From contig CACBUE010000003.1 in NCBI GenBank assembly GCA_902542325.1, forward strand, positions 18,103-82,102: DNA of 64,000 bases, given 5' to 3'. The translations under genes and the position numbers were made by a program. Of this stretch, positions 25,226 to 34,610 are shown piece by piece. This stretch comes from an uncultured SAR86 cluster bacterium (lineage in GTDB: Bacteria; Pseudomonadota; Gammaproteobacteria; Magnimaribacterales; Magnimaribacteraceae). Each line of letters opens with the position of its first letter. The stretch's first letter is position 1. The notes beneath the pieces are model-generated. The model was not told the origin of the DNA, made no database searches, and was given only the letters and a program-made list of their open reading frames with translations.

Positions 25226-26573
25226 TGAATTAGCAAGAGAAACACCAATTATTCATCGAACGGAAGTATTAGTTGTTGGTAGCGGCCCCGGAGGTTTAGC
25301 TGCTGCTATCGCTTCTGCAAGAGCAGGAGCAGAAACTACCTTGCTTGAACGTTACGGTTGCTTTGGAGGTAATCTCACCCAGGTGGGTGTCGAAGGCTTT
25401 GCCTGGTACCGTCATGAAAAAACCGTTGATAGTGAAGGTATTGGAATAGAGTTTGAAGAACGTGCTAAATCTATGGGTGCTTCCAATCCTGAACCTCAAT
25501 CTAATAGTCATGCAATAGACGGAGAAGCATTTAAATTTGTCGCAGATGTTTTAGTGCAGGAAGCAGGTATTACACCTATGTTACATAGAACAATGGTGGC
25601 AACTATAGTTGAGAATGCAGTCATTAAAGGTGTTATTGTTGAGAGTAAAGCCGGTCGAGAAGCAATCTTGGCAAAAAGAGTGATAGATGCGACTGGTGAT
25701 GCGGATATTGCCCATAGGGCCGGAGCCATTGTTCACAAAACACCAGTTGAAGAAATGATGGCCGCATCAGTCATGTTTTCAATAAATGGTGTTGATAAAA
25801 CTCGTTTTATTGAATATGTAAAGTCTGATCCGCATACTTATAGTGATTGGTTTGGACCAGGTTGGGGAATGAAGACATCCGGTAAAGAGGATAAATTATT
25901 TTCTCCCTATCTAAAAAAACCTTTTGAACAAGCAATCGAATCTGGACTAATACCTAAAAATCTAACTACCATTACCGGAACATGGGGTGCCATAAGCGAG
26001 CAGGGTGACCTAAGTTATTTGAATATAATCCATTTAAGAGGTCTTGATGCAACTAATCCAGATCACCTTACAAAAGGAGAAATGGAGGGTCGTAGGCAAG
26101 CAATGTTTGCCATAGAAGCACTGAAAAAATATAACCCAGGTTGTGAGGAAGCTAAATTGAGAAATTTCGGTATGACTTTAGGCATTAGGGATACAAGAAA
26201 AATCGATGCTGCATACAACATGACTACTGAGGATGTTCATAACGAGGCTGAGTTTGAGGACAGTATAGGAATTTTTCCAGAATTTATTGATGGTTATGGT
26301 GTACTCGTCTTACCTACCACTGGCCGATACTTCCAACTACCATTTCGTTCTATGCTGCCAAAGGGCGTTGAGAATTTACTGGTTACGGGTAGATCTGTAG
26401 GAGGAGATAAAGGCTCTCATGCTGCAGTGCGAAATATGATGTGCTGCGCAGTTAATGGCCAAGGTGCAGGCGTTGCAGCAGCAGTTTCAATTCAGACACA
26501 ATCCGATATCTCGAAAGTTGATATTAAAAAAGTCCAGCAAACTTTGCTTAAACAAGGAGCACGAATACACTAG
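25212..26573 (+). CDS. FAD-dependent oxidoreductase (FAD_oxidored family)
   Basis: 453 residues. The dinucleotide-binding motif VVGSGPGGLAAAIASARAG (21-39) is followed by LLERYGCFGGNLTQVG, diagnostic of the PF12831-type family. The second FAD contact (VIDATGDADIA) and a C-terminal GRSVGG segment are present. Substrate unknown. GAAGGG just upstream can act as its ribosome-binding site, besides the stronger site serving the small leader frame. A phosphatase gene follows after 24 nt. Confidence 0.9.
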   Translation: METINELARETPIIHRTEVLVVGSGPGGLAAAIASARAGAETTLLERYGCFGGNLTQVGVEGFAWYRHEKTVDSEGIGIEFEERAKSMGASNPEPQSNSHAIDGEAFKFVADVLVQEAGITPMLHRTMVATIVENAVIKGVIVESKAGREAILAKRVIDATGDADIAHRAGAIVHKTPVEEMMAASVMFSINGVDKTRFIEYVKSDPHTYSDWFGPGWGMKTSGKEDKLFSPYLKKPFEQAIESGLIPKNLTTITGTWGAISEQGDLSYLNIIHLRGLDATNPDHLTKGEMEGRRQAMFAIEALKKYNPGCEEAKLRNFGMTLGIRDTRKIDAAYNMTTEDVHNEAEFEDSIGIFPEFIDGYGVLVLPTTGRYFQLPFRSMLPKGVENLLVTGRSVGGDKGSHAAVRNMMCCAVNGQGAGVAAAVSIQTQSDISKVDIKKVQQTLLKQGARIH

Positions 26574-26597
26574 TTATCTATTCGAACAACTTTTAAT

Positions 26598-27350
26598 ATG
26601 ATTAATGATTACACTGATAGACACTATCCTTTTGAAGGTTGCTTTAACTTCAGAGATATAGGTGGTTATTCAAATAATGATGGCAAGAAAGTAAAAAAAG
26701 GTCTTTACTTTCGTGCTGGCAGACAAGATAGGATGTCAGGCATGGACATATCTAAGCTCTCCGATCTAAAGATTTCTACTCAGATAGATTTACGTAAACC
26801 CGATGAGGTTCTGGATCAAGGCAGAGGTCCTTTAGAGGCTATGGGTGCTAAATATATAAACATCGCGGTTATACCTGAAGGAGGGAGTGATCAATTGAGC
26901 AGACTAGTTGGTGATACAGGCATCTCAGGTAAGAGGTACTTAGGTTACTTAGAATTCGGTCCTACTTCTTGGTTGAGGTTATTTGGGATTTTAGCTGATA
27001 AGGCCAACTTGCCTGTTGTTTTGCATTGTACGGCTGGTAAAGACCGAACAGGTGTTTCAACTGCCTTTTTGCTATCTATTCTAGGGGTGAGTAGAGACGT
27101 AATAGAGGAAGATTATTTACTAACTAATCTTGATACTGAAAGACAGGCAGACTTCATTGAGGCCACCACAGGTTATCCTGATGGATATGATAGAGAAAAA
27201 ATGATTAAAATAGCGGGAGTCCCCAATGATGCTATGAAAGATTTTTTAGATGGTGTGGAGTCAAAGTGGGGAAGTGTTTTGGAGTACCTTGAAAAAATAG
27301 GGATTACTAAAAATCAGATGGATATGATTCGACAGAATTTTCTGGAATAA
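26598..27350 (+). CDS. Tyrosine-protein phosphatase-like (Y_phosphatase3 family)
   Basis: 250 residues. The signature loop VVLHCTAGKDRTGVSTA (about 136-152) carries the catalytic Cys and Arg of the C-x5-R phosphatase motif, and FNFRDIGGY near the N-terminus is typical of the LipA/MptpB-like group. These act on phosphotyrosine or phosphoinositides. Target unknown. It stands in a run of plus-strand genes with short spacers. Confidence 0.92.
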   Translation: MINDYTDRHYPFEGCFNFRDIGGYSNNDGKKVKKGLYFRAGRQDRMSGMDISKLSDLKISTQIDLRKPDEVLDQGRGPLEAMGAKYINIAVIPEGGSDQLSRLVGDTGISGKRYLGYLEFGPTSWLRLFGILADKANLPVVLHCTAGKDRTGVSTAFLLSILGVSRDVIEEDYLLTNLDTERQADFIEATTGYPDGYDREKMIKIAGVPNDAMKDFLDGVESKWGSVLEYLEKIGITKNQMDMIRQNFLE

Positions 27351-27386
27351 ATTCAAGATAGTTTAATCAGGAAAACTTAATAAATA

Positions 27387-28295
27387 ATGAGTTACTCAAT
27401 TTTTGTAAAAGATGGCACAGCTCAAGGGGTTGCGAAGCAACGCTTAATTGAAACCATAGCCGGCCCAGAAAAGAGCGTAATAAATGATCCGTATGCTGAT
27501 AAGTTTGTTATAGGGTCAGGTGTGATTAAACTTATGGGACATAGGTTAAATGTCTGGTTGACCAGTAAACTTGCTCCAGGTTTTCATGAACATCTAATAT
27601 CACGTACACGATTTATAGATGACTTGATAGAGAAGAGTGCAAAAGAAGGAGTACAACAATATGTAATACTCGGCGCAGGATATGACTCTCGAGCTAACCG
27701 ACTCAATCTACCACCATCATTGAAAATCTTTGAAGTAGACCAACCTGAGGTATCGGACATAAAACTCTCCAAGTTACCCAAAGATTTACCAAATCTAGAG
27801 AACATCACTTACGTAAATGTAGATTTCTCCTATCAATCCTTAAGCGAACAACTTTTAACTGCAGGATTCGATAAAACTAAATCTACAATCTTTACTCTTG
27901 AAGGTGTCTCGCAATACATCACCAAAGAGGCTGTAAGCTCAACAATACAAGAACTTTCTTTGATTACCAAAGATGCTAGATCTATTTTTTTCATGTCTTA
28001 TGTTGATGAACTTTTGAAAAAAGATCCTGCAGCCTGTTTTGGTAAAGGCTATCCAAATCCAACAAAAAAAGCTAATTTGATTCAAACCTTATCAGCTAAA
28101 GTTGGCGAGCCTTGGATATCGTTTTATAGAGATGAAGAAGTAGAAAGTATACTTGCAGAAAATGGCTATGCGATTAAAGAAAATGTGACTTTAGAGGATC
28201 TTAATTCGTTATATTTTTCACCTGTAGGAAGAGTTCTTCCAGAAAATCAAATATTCAAGTTAGAACATTTTATTGTTGCAGAGTCTCTTCTGTGA
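27387..28295 (+). CDS. SAM-dependent methyltransferase (leucine carboxyl methyltransferase family)
   Basis: 302 residues. ILGAGYDSRANRL (about 93-105) is the SAM-binding loop and FEVDQPEVS the following acidic strand, as in the LCMT/TIGR00027 class. ARQRLIET-type N-terminal sequence (KQRLIETIAGP) agrees. Methyl acceptor unknown. The stop overlaps the GTG of the next gene by 4 nt (GTGA), so the two are coupled. Confidence 0.9.
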   Translation: MSYSIFVKDGTAQGVAKQRLIETIAGPEKSVINDPYADKFVIGSGVIKLMGHRLNVWLTSKLAPGFHEHLISRTRFIDDLIEKSAKEGVQQYVILGAGYDSRANRLNLPPSLKIFEVDQPEVSDIKLSKLPKDLPNLENITYVNVDFSYQSLSEQLLTAGFDKTKSTIFTLEGVSQYITKEAVSSTIQELSLITKDARSIFFMSYVDELLKKDPAACFGKGYPNPTKKANLIQTLSAKVGEPWISFYRDEEVESILAENGYAIKENVTLEDLNSLYFSPVGRVLPENQIFKLEHFIVAESLL

Positions 28296-28822
28296 AAAAC
28301 TTTTTAAGCCTTAGAGTCCTTATGAAATCTATTAATCACTTGATAAAGATTCTAATATTATTATCGTTTCAAAATTTTGCACATACAGAGTCAATGGGAA
28401 ACCTTGCTCAATATCCACCAACTCCCAAAGATCTGACAATTACTACATCTAAAGATGGCATGCCTCTTCTTGAGCCATTTGAAATTTCATTAAATACTGG
28501 AAAATACTACAGATTAAACATCAATTGTCCCGATGTTAAAGATGACCTTACTGGATGGCGAATTGAAATGTCTGATTTATTAAGAAATTCACATCTTAGA
28601 CTTGTAACAGTCGGAGATATTGAGATTCATTTACAAGGTTTAAGTTTTAATGCAATTGAATGCGATGAGATTGGTTCAGCACACGTTAGTTTTGTACCTA
28701 TAAAACCTGGTTCTTATCAACTTTATGTAGGAAATGTACCAAGTGCTGTTAGAAGGCCAATTGGCGAAGCTGGAATTCAAGAAAAAGGTAACTTTGTTCT
28801 AAGTCGTTTTATAGTAAATTAA
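28292..28822 (+). CDS. Small exported protein, unknown function
   Basis: 176 residues from GTG 28292 (coupled to the methyltransferase stop) or 166 from ATG 28322; both leave a signal peptide ending near NFAHT. The mature protein reads as beta-rich, with PFEISLNTGKYYRLNI and a C-terminal KPGSYQLYVGN that resembles small cupredoxin-like sandwiches. One Cys pair (NCPD, ECDE) is present, but no complete type I copper ligand set is seen. I do not recognise a family. Confidence 0.65.
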   Translation: MKNFLSLRVLMKSINHLIKILILLSFQNFAHTESMGNLAQYPPTPKDLTITTSKDGMPLLEPFEISLNTGKYYRLNINCPDVKDDLTGWRIEMSDLLRNSHLRLVTVGDIEIHLQGLSFNAIECDEIGSAHVSFVPIKPGSYQLYVGNVPSAVRRPIGEAGIQEKGNFVLSRFIVN

Positions 28823-28895
28823 TAAATTAAGCTAAAAAAGTATCTGCATTAGCTAAAGATTAGTAAAATATACCTTTAGAATAATAAGGGGAATC

Positions 28896-30011
28896 ATGGG
28901 GATATCTTACTTACGAGTTTCAGATCACAGATTTAAAAAATCACCTTTTTTTGAATGTAATAATAGAGAAGATACTTTGTATGGTCTCTACAACGATAGA
29001 CTCTATCCAATAAATTCAGGAAATAACGAAATAGAGCATTACGAACATATGCGCTCAAAATGCTGCTTATATGATGTACCTGAAACACCTTTAAAAATTA
29101 CGGGTAAAGAAAGTATTGAATTTCTTAATATGTTGTTCACTAGAGATATCAGTAAGATAGCAGTGGGAAAAGCTGGCTATGCTATTGCTTGTAATCACAG
29201 TGGAGGCATCATGATGGACGGCGTCTTGATGAGGCCCAATGAAGAGGAATTTATTTATGTTCAAGCAAACGGAGACTTTTTGAATTGGGCCCAAGCTCTG
29301 TTGAGTAATTTCGATGCATCCATAGAAGATTTCGATTCTTGGGTCTTGCAAATTCAAGGACCCACATCCCTAGATGTTCTAGAGGCAGTTTGCGATATAT
29401 CCATAGATGATTTTCCTTATTATGGAGTAGCCGAAGTAGATATAAATGGTAATTCTTTCTATATCTCTCGTTCTGGATGGACTGGTGAAAGAGGTTTTGA
29501 AATATATTCGAAGAATTCAGATTTTGACGGTGTAAAACTATGGAACTTTTTACTCGAGAAAGGATTACCTGCGGGTTTGATGCCCTCAGATGTCTCTTCT
29601 ATGCACATAAGAAGAATAGAGGCTGGTATTCTTGATTATGGAACAGATATAGATCAGTCACTCAATCCTTTCGAAATAGGTCTTGATCGTTTAGTCCATC
29701 TAGATAAATTTGATTTTATTGGCCGAAAGGCATTAATGGAAACAAATCATAAATCTTTAAGGTTAAAAGGCTTGCTTTGTGGTGAGGCTTCATTAACTAG
29801 AGGAGATAAACTAATAGATTCCGGAAAAGAGATTGGTTTTGTCAGCGCTGGCGCTTGGTCTCCCTATTTAGAATCTGGAGTCGGTTTGATACGGCTAAAT
29901 GAAACAAAACCATCTGACCGCAAAGTGAAAGTCGTAACTTCATCTGGTGAGTTTGATGCTAAAGTAGTTGACCTTCCGCTCTATGACAAAGAAAAGCTAT
30001 TGGTAAGGTAA
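28896..30011 (+). CDS. GcvT-family aminomethyltransferase/demethylase (DmdA-like)
   Basis: 371 residues, close to DMSP demethylase DmdA (~365-370) and shorter than the vanillate demethylase LigM. Folate-binding GcvT features are LFTRDISKIAVGKAGYA, LQIQGPTS, SRSGWTGERGFEIY and RRIEAGILDYG followed by NPFEIGLDRLV. The last two resemble DmdA closely. It probably moves a methyl group from a small donor to tetrahydrofolate. AAGGGGA precedes the ATG. The MetF-like gene starts on the last base of this stop codon, which fits a pathway making 5-methyl-THF. The donor is not proven. Confidence 0.75.
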   Translation: MGISYLRVSDHRFKKSPFFECNNREDTLYGLYNDRLYPINSGNNEIEHYEHMRSKCCLYDVPETPLKITGKESIEFLNMLFTRDISKIAVGKAGYAIACNHSGGIMMDGVLMRPNEEEFIYVQANGDFLNWAQALLSNFDASIEDFDSWVLQIQGPTSLDVLEAVCDISIDDFPYYGVAEVDINGNSFYISRSGWTGERGFEIYSKNSDFDGVKLWNFLLEKGLPAGLMPSDVSSMHIRRIEAGILDYGTDIDQSLNPFEIGLDRLVHLDKFDFIGRKALMETNHKSLRLKGLLCGEASLTRGDKLIDSGKEIGFVSAGAWSPYLESGVGLIRLNETKPSDRKVKVVTSSGEFDAKVVDLPLYDKEKLLVR

Positions 30012-30871
30012 TGTTAGAAAAAAAGGATTTTTTAATCACTACAGAAACAACACCTGATGTAAGTACAGATCTTTCTGGAAGTTCGAAAAAAATTGAACCT
30101 CTATTGGGTCTTGCTGATGCTGTTAATGTCACAGATTCTCCCAATTGTAAAACTCGCTTAAATAGTTTATTGGTAGCTTCAGAAATTAAGAAGAGTGGTT
30201 TGGATGTTATTTTGCAATTAACAGGCAGAGATAGAAATAGGGTAGCTTTAGAGTCGGAACTTTTAGGTGCATTATCTGTTCAAATTGATAAAGTTCTTTG
30301 TCTTAGTGGAGACCAGCCAGATGATAATGGACCAATGGCTGTTAATGAACTAAACAGTAACGGTTTGATCCAGCTCTGTAAGACTATATCTGAAGGATCT
30401 TTAACTGACGGTACAGAAATCAAAAACCCCTTACCATTATATTCAGGTGCTGCAGACGACTTATATGTGCAGTTATCAAATCCAGAAGCAATGAATTCAT
30501 TGACTGCAAAGATGAAACAAGGAGCAAGCTTTATTCAAACTCAATACTGCTTTGATTTTGATGTAATAAAGCAATATTCAGAAAAATTAAATGACCAAGG
30601 CATATTCAATGATTGCAAGGTATTAATAGGAATGGGACCACTAAAATCTGCAAAACAGGCAGATTGGATGAGGAAGAATCTATGGGGGATAAATATTTCT
30701 GATGAGATTCTTAATAAATTAGAATGCAGCGATAATCCTGGAGAAACTGGTGAAGAGATTTGTATAGAATTAATTGAAAAGATTATGTCTCTTCCTTGCA
30801 TAGATGGAGTCCATTTAATGGGTCCAAACTGTGAAAAAGCATCAGCTAAAGTCATTTCAAATTTCAAATGA
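30011..30871 (+). CDS. Methylenetetrahydrofolate reductase-family protein (MetF-like)
   Basis: 286 residues, TIM-barrel flavoprotein of the MTHFR family: ETTP at the start of the barrel, QLTGRDRNR (about 74-82) and CLSGDQPDD (97-105), both FAD/folate contacts. It interconverts methylene- and methyl-THF. Its overlap by one base with the DmdA/GcvT-like gene suggests it oxidises the methyl-THF formed there, more than serving methionine synthesis. Divergence from housekeeping MetF supports that reading but is only judged by eye. Confidence 0.86.
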   Translation: MLEKKDFLITTETTPDVSTDLSGSSKKIEPLLGLADAVNVTDSPNCKTRLNSLLVASEIKKSGLDVILQLTGRDRNRVALESELLGALSVQIDKVLCLSGDQPDDNGPMAVNELNSNGLIQLCKTISEGSLTDGTEIKNPLPLYSGAADDLYVQLSNPEAMNSLTAKMKQGASFIQTQYCFDFDVIKQYSEKLNDQGIFNDCKVLIGMGPLKSAKQADWMRKNLWGINISDEILNKLECSDNPGETGEEICIELIEKIMSLPCIDGVHLMGPNCEKASAKVISNFK

Positions 30872-30919
30872 AAACCAATTTTGTAAGAAGATTACGTTAT
30901 ATATTTATGGAGAGAATAA

Positions 30920-31735
30920 ATGAGCAATACTAAGGATTCACAAAATCCTAATTTCATAACATTAGAAGAAGCTGCAGAAATGAAGGAGGGTACAAGAGTT
31001 ACTTTTATTCCTGGCATGCAGGCCTTATATGCAGAAGCTTTAAAGAATATTTGTTTTGTAAAAGGAGTTTCCCTCATAAGAGCTCTGCATCCTCTAATGG
31101 GCATCAATAAGCAAACAGGAGAAGACAGGCAAGCAAAATTATACGAACTTACAAGTCAGTCAAGTCTTCCTACAATGTTTCATGATGATGAAAGACCTAG
31201 AAATGTATGGATTGAACAACTTTCTTTAGCTGAAAGAATTGGTTCAGAGAATAGCCCAAAGTTGATACCGAGTAATCTGCAAGATCGTATTGACATGTTT
31301 GGGCTTTGCGCGGTTATCCTCGGTGAGGATGGACTTGTATGGAATATTAGAATTTTAAGCGACAATCCTTTGGCAAGAAAATATGGTTATAGTGAGGAGG
31401 CTAGTTCAAAAGCTATCGATAAGATTGTTGAGATAATTAAAATGATTGATGCTCGACTCGATGCTCAGGCGAAACTTGACTCTCCTTACTTAGTGGGTAA
31501 ATCATTATCTGCAATAGATATTTATTGGGCCACCATGGTAATGAGTACCCTTCCTACTCCACCTGAAATAATGCCCAGAACAGAGCAAAACCAGGGCATG
31601 ATTATGTGGTTTGAGAATAATTCTAAGATACCTTCAATAGAAAATGTTCTCAGTAAGAAAATTCAAGAACATCAACATTACATTCTTAAAACATATTGCG
31701 AGACTCCTGCAATTTTGGGTGGCGATCCTTTATAG
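30920..31735 (+). CDS. Glutathione S-transferase-like protein
   Basis: 271 residues. The first ~100 residues look like a divergent thioredoxin fold (VTFIPGMQALYAEALKN), and ~110-240 is a helical GST C-domain, with SPYLVGKSLSAIDIYWA as the conserved N-capping box. The usual catalytic Ser/Tyr/Cys is not obvious. GGAGAG precedes the ATG. It is 10 nt from the CoA-binding protein gene. Glutathione-dependent role likely; substrate unknown. Confidence 0.78.
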   Translation: MSNTKDSQNPNFITLEEAAEMKEGTRVTFIPGMQALYAEALKNICFVKGVSLIRALHPLMGINKQTGEDRQAKLYELTSQSSLPTMFHDDERPRNVWIEQLSLAERIGSENSPKLIPSNLQDRIDMFGLCAVILGEDGLVWNIRILSDNPLARKYGYSEEASSKAIDKIVEIIKMIDARLDAQAKLDSPYLVGKSLSAIDIYWATMVMSTLPTPPEIMPRTEQNQGMIMWFENNSKIPSIENVLSKKIQEHQHYILKTYCETPAILGGDPL

Positions 31736-31745
31736 AATAAAGGTT

Positions 31746-32165
31746 ATGGAATCAGAGTTAAATTATTCACAAAGTTACATTAGCCAAATTTTAAGAGAAG
31801 TTGAGACTATAGCTCTGATTGGCGCAAGCGCAGATCCTAAAAAGGATAGCTATAAAGTCATGAAATTTCTCTTGGATCAGAACTATGAAGTGTTTCCTGT
31901 AAATCCCAATGAAAAAGGTACTAAAATCCTAGGCCGATATTGCTATGGTGATCTTCAGTCTATAAAAGTAAAAATAGATATGGTTGAAATTTTTAGAAAA
32001 CCTGAAGCAGTTCTTGGGATTGCAAAGGAGGCAGTGGAGATAGGATCAAAAGTACTGTGGACTCAGTTAGGTATCGTTGATGAAGAAGCTTCTAAAGTAG
32101 CAAAAAAAAATGGTTTAAAGGTTGTTATGAATAGATGTCCCAAAATTGAGTTACTAAATAAATAA
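31746..32165 (+). CDS. CoA-binding domain protein (YccU-like)
   Basis: 139 residues from ATG 31746; a longer frame from 31644 runs inside the GST-like gene and is rejected. Rossmann-type CoA-binding domain: IALIGASADPKKDSYKVM (about 22-39) and VFPVNPNEKG (50-59), ending in MNRCPKIE, a conserved YccU-family end. Family members bind CoA or acyl-CoA; no enzymatic role is established. Confidence 0.9.
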   Translation: MESELNYSQSYISQILREVETIALIGASADPKKDSYKVMKFLLDQNYEVFPVNPNEKGTKILGRYCYGDLQSIKVKIDMVEIFRKPEAVLGIAKEAVEIGSKVLWTQLGIVDEEASKVAKKNGLKVVMNRCPKIELLNK

Positions 32166-32187
32166 CTTAAGCTAAGATCAAATACAT

Positions 32188-32988
32188 ATGGAAAACGAAG
32201 AAAATATACTCATCAGCTCGATTTCTAAGGAAGGTGTTCTTCGTCTCATTATGAATGATCAAAATTCAAAAAATTCTCTATCAGAAGAAATGATGAATAA
32301 ACTATCTAAGGAGATAAATAAAAGCTCCAGAGAACAATCAGTAAAAGTTATTATTATTGCTGCAATAGGAAGTGTATTTTGTGCAGGACATAATTTGAAA
32401 GAAATTACAGATGCTAGAAAACAAAGTAATAATGGCGAATCTTATTTCCAAAAATTATTCGATCAATGCTCCTCTTTAATGGAATGCATAGTTAATTGTT
32501 CTAAGCCTGTGATTGCTGAAATATCTGGGACTGCCACGGCAGCGGGGTGCCAACTAGTTGCAACTTGTGATTTGGCATATGCTTCCAGCTCCGCTAAATT
32601 TGCAACGCCAGGTGTTAACTTAGGACTATTTTGCTCAACTCCTATGGTCGCACTGACTAGAGCTGTAAAGAATAAGCATGCTATGGAAATGCTTCTTACA
32701 GGAGACTTTATAGATCCGGAAAAAGCAAAAGAAATTGGACTGATTAATAATTTTTTTGAAAACAATAAGCTAGAAAAAGAAACCATGAAAGTAGCTATAA
32801 AAATCGCCAATAAGTCATCAGTTGCAGTTTCAACAGGAAAAAGTGCTTTTTATATGCAGTCCGATAAAGAATTAACGGAAGCCTATCAGTATACTTCTAG
32901 AGTTATGGTAGAGAACTTATTAAAAGATGATGCTAAAGAGGGAATAGAAGCATTTATTGAAAAGCGAAAGCCTAACTTCAGAGACTAA
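32188..32988 (+). CDS. Enoyl-CoA hydratase/isomerase family protein (ECHDC3-like)
   Basis: 266 residues, crotonase fold. FCAGHNLKEI gives the first oxyanion-hole strand; the segment ISGTATAAGCQLVATCDLAY gives the second, with the AAGCQL helix typical of the ECHDC3-like branch. VNLGLFCSTPM replaces the usual glutamate positions with Cys/Ser, so hydratase chemistry is uncertain. It is one of four crotonases in the window, 22 nt after the CoA-binding gene. Confidence 0.9.
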   Translation: MENEENILISSISKEGVLRLIMNDQNSKNSLSEEMMNKLSKEINKSSREQSVKVIIIAAIGSVFCAGHNLKEITDARKQSNNGESYFQKLFDQCSSLMECIVNCSKPVIAEISGTATAAGCQLVATCDLAYASSSAKFATPGVNLGLFCSTPMVALTRAVKNKHAMEMLLTGDFIDPEKAKEIGLINNFFENNKLEKETMKVAIKIANKSSVAVSTGKSAFYMQSDKELTEAYQYTSRVMVENLLKDDAKEGIEAFIEKRKPNFRD

Positions 32989-32997
32989 TAAAATCTT

Positions 32998-33423
32998 TTG
33001 TCATATTTACTGAAGTTATCAAATCTGCCAGAGGGCATTTGGAGAAGAATAGCTTTATTTGGGTTTTCTATTTTCTTCATTAGTTTTGGTTTTGATCATT
33101 TCATAAATCCCGACTTTTACTTATCTATCATGCCTCCAGCTTTTCCTTTGCACCTAGAGGCTGTTTATATTAGTGGGTTCTTTGAAATTATGGGTGGTCT
33201 TGGATTATTAATATCTCGTTTTAGAAAGATATCGGGTTGGGGTCTTTTGGCGCTTTTAATCGCTGTATACCCTGCAAATATTTATATGGCTATCTCACCT
33301 GAGGCTTTTCCAGATGTACCAATTTATGTTCTCTATTTACGTCTTTTAGTGCAATTTATTTTCTTTTATTGGGCTTTTTCTCTGACTAGACCAGCCTTCA
33401 ATCCATCTAAAAATTATTTATAA
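32998..33423 (+). CDS. DoxX-like small membrane protein
   Basis: 141 residues with about four hydrophobic helices. IALFGFSIFFISFGFDHFIN and ISGFFEIMGGLGLL match the DoxX/DoxD-like pattern of quinone- or thiol-linked membrane proteins; the exact function is unknown. The only in-frame start near the N-terminus is TTG 32998, since a stop codon lies just upstream. No strong ribosome-binding site is seen. It is between two crotonase genes. Confidence 0.75.
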   Translation: MSYLLKLSNLPEGIWRRIALFGFSIFFISFGFDHFINPDFYLSIMPPAFPLHLEAVYISGFFEIMGGLGLLISRFRKISGWGLLALLIAVYPANIYMAISPEAFPDVPIYVLYLRLLVQFIFFYWAFSLTRPAFNPSKNYL

Positions 33424-33442
33424 AATATATAAGGTAACTACT

Positions 33443-33730
33443 ATGGAAGATTATTTTATTGTACTTCAATACGGACAATGGTTAATCCTTATTACTAGTA
33501 TTTTGGCTCTTTACCAAGTAAGTTCTGTCAATCACAATACTAGATTAAAAGGTTACTTAGTTACTGCACTGAGTAGATTCTCTGGAGCTATAATATTTTT
33601 ATTTGTAGACTTATTTGCATTTGTAATTGCTAATTTAATACAGACTTTTATTGCTTTAAGGGGATATTTTAAAAATAAGAGTGCAGAGAAAATAATATCA
33701 AAAAGTACGCAAGATATTGAAAAGTTTTGA
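33443..33730 (+). CDS. Small membrane protein, unknown function
   Basis: 95 residues with two to three hydrophobic segments (QWLILITSILALY; FSGAIIFLFVDLFAFVIANL) and a charged C-terminal tail. AAGGTAA lies about 8 nt before the ATG. No family recognised. It lies 19 nt after the DoxX-like gene and 27 nt before a crotonase gene, so it belongs to this operon. Confidence 0.65.
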   Translation: MEDYFIVLQYGQWLILITSILALYQVSSVNHNTRLKGYLVTALSRFSGAIIFLFVDLFAFVIANLIQTFIALRGYFKNKSAEKIISKSTQDIEKF

Positions 33731-33757
33731 CAAGGAATAATTAATTAGAAAATACAA

Positions 33758-34540
33758 ATGAAAGAAACACTTTTGTTCGAAATTGATAATGCTGTTGCAA
33801 TAATCACAATTAATGATGCTCCTTATAATCGTATGTCGTTGGAGTTTATGGATGTCCTAGAAGAGACTGTTGATAAGATAGAAAAAGATGATTCTATAAG
33901 AGCTGTAGTTTTAACAGCAGCGGGTTCGGATAATTTCTCTGTAGGAATGAATTTAAAGCAGTTTTCAGAAGGTATAGAACAAAAGGGAAGTTCTGATGCA
34001 CTCTTTGATCAGAGGCTAAAAGTAATCGATGAAATTGAGACAATGCAAAAGCCATGGATTGCTACAATGTTTGGATTCTGCCTTGGTGGAGGCTTAGAAG
34101 TTCCTTTAGGATGTCATTTTAGATTTGCTGCTGAAGAGGGTGCCCAAATTGGATTACCTGAGCTCGATCTTGGGGCAGTTCCTGCATGGGGTGGAAGTGC
34201 GCGTCTAGCAAAATGTGTAGGTGAGAATCACGCTATGGATATGATTTTGAGGTCAAAAAAGATATCAGGAAAACGTGCTTTGGAAATTGGATTAGTTCAT
34301 GAAATTTGGCCTTTAGAACAACTGAAATCTGCTGCCTTGTCTTTAGCTCATGAACTTGCTGGTCAACCTGCTTTAGCAGTAAAAAGCATGATGAAAGTCT
34401 TGGTTAATAGTTCTGAGCGTACTTTAGAAGAGTTGTTGAAAGAGGAACGTCAGGCTGTGAGAGATAATAATGGTACTAGAGATTCTCAAGAAGGAATGTT
34501 AGCTTTTTTAGAAAAGAGAAAACCTCGTTTTAATAAGTAA
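33758..34540 (+). CDS. Enoyl-CoA hydratase/isomerase family protein
   Basis: 260 residues, crotonase fold. SVGMNLKQF and MFGFCLGGGLEVPLGCHFRF build the oxyanion hole; LPELDLGAVPAWGGSARL contains one acidic residue (Glu of PELDLG) near a catalytic position. The C-terminal EGMLAFLEKRKPRF is the classical family end. It acts in CoA-ester breakdown; the substrate cannot be assigned. Confidence 0.92.
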   Translation: MKETLLFEIDNAVAIITINDAPYNRMSLEFMDVLEETVDKIEKDDSIRAVVLTAAGSDNFSVGMNLKQFSEGIEQKGSSDALFDQRLKVIDEIETMQKPWIATMFGFCLGGGLEVPLGCHFRFAAEEGAQIGLPELDLGAVPAWGGSARLAKCVGENHAMDMILRSKKISGKRALEIGLVHEIWPLEQLKSAALSLAHELAGQPALAVKSMMKVLVNSSERTLEELLKEERQAVRDNNGTRDSQEGMLAFLEKRKPRFNK

Positions 34541-34610
34541 AAACTCTCAGAAACTTCTTTATGCTGAATAACGAAATTATTGTTAATATAAAGGTAAAAG
34601 AAGGAAAATT

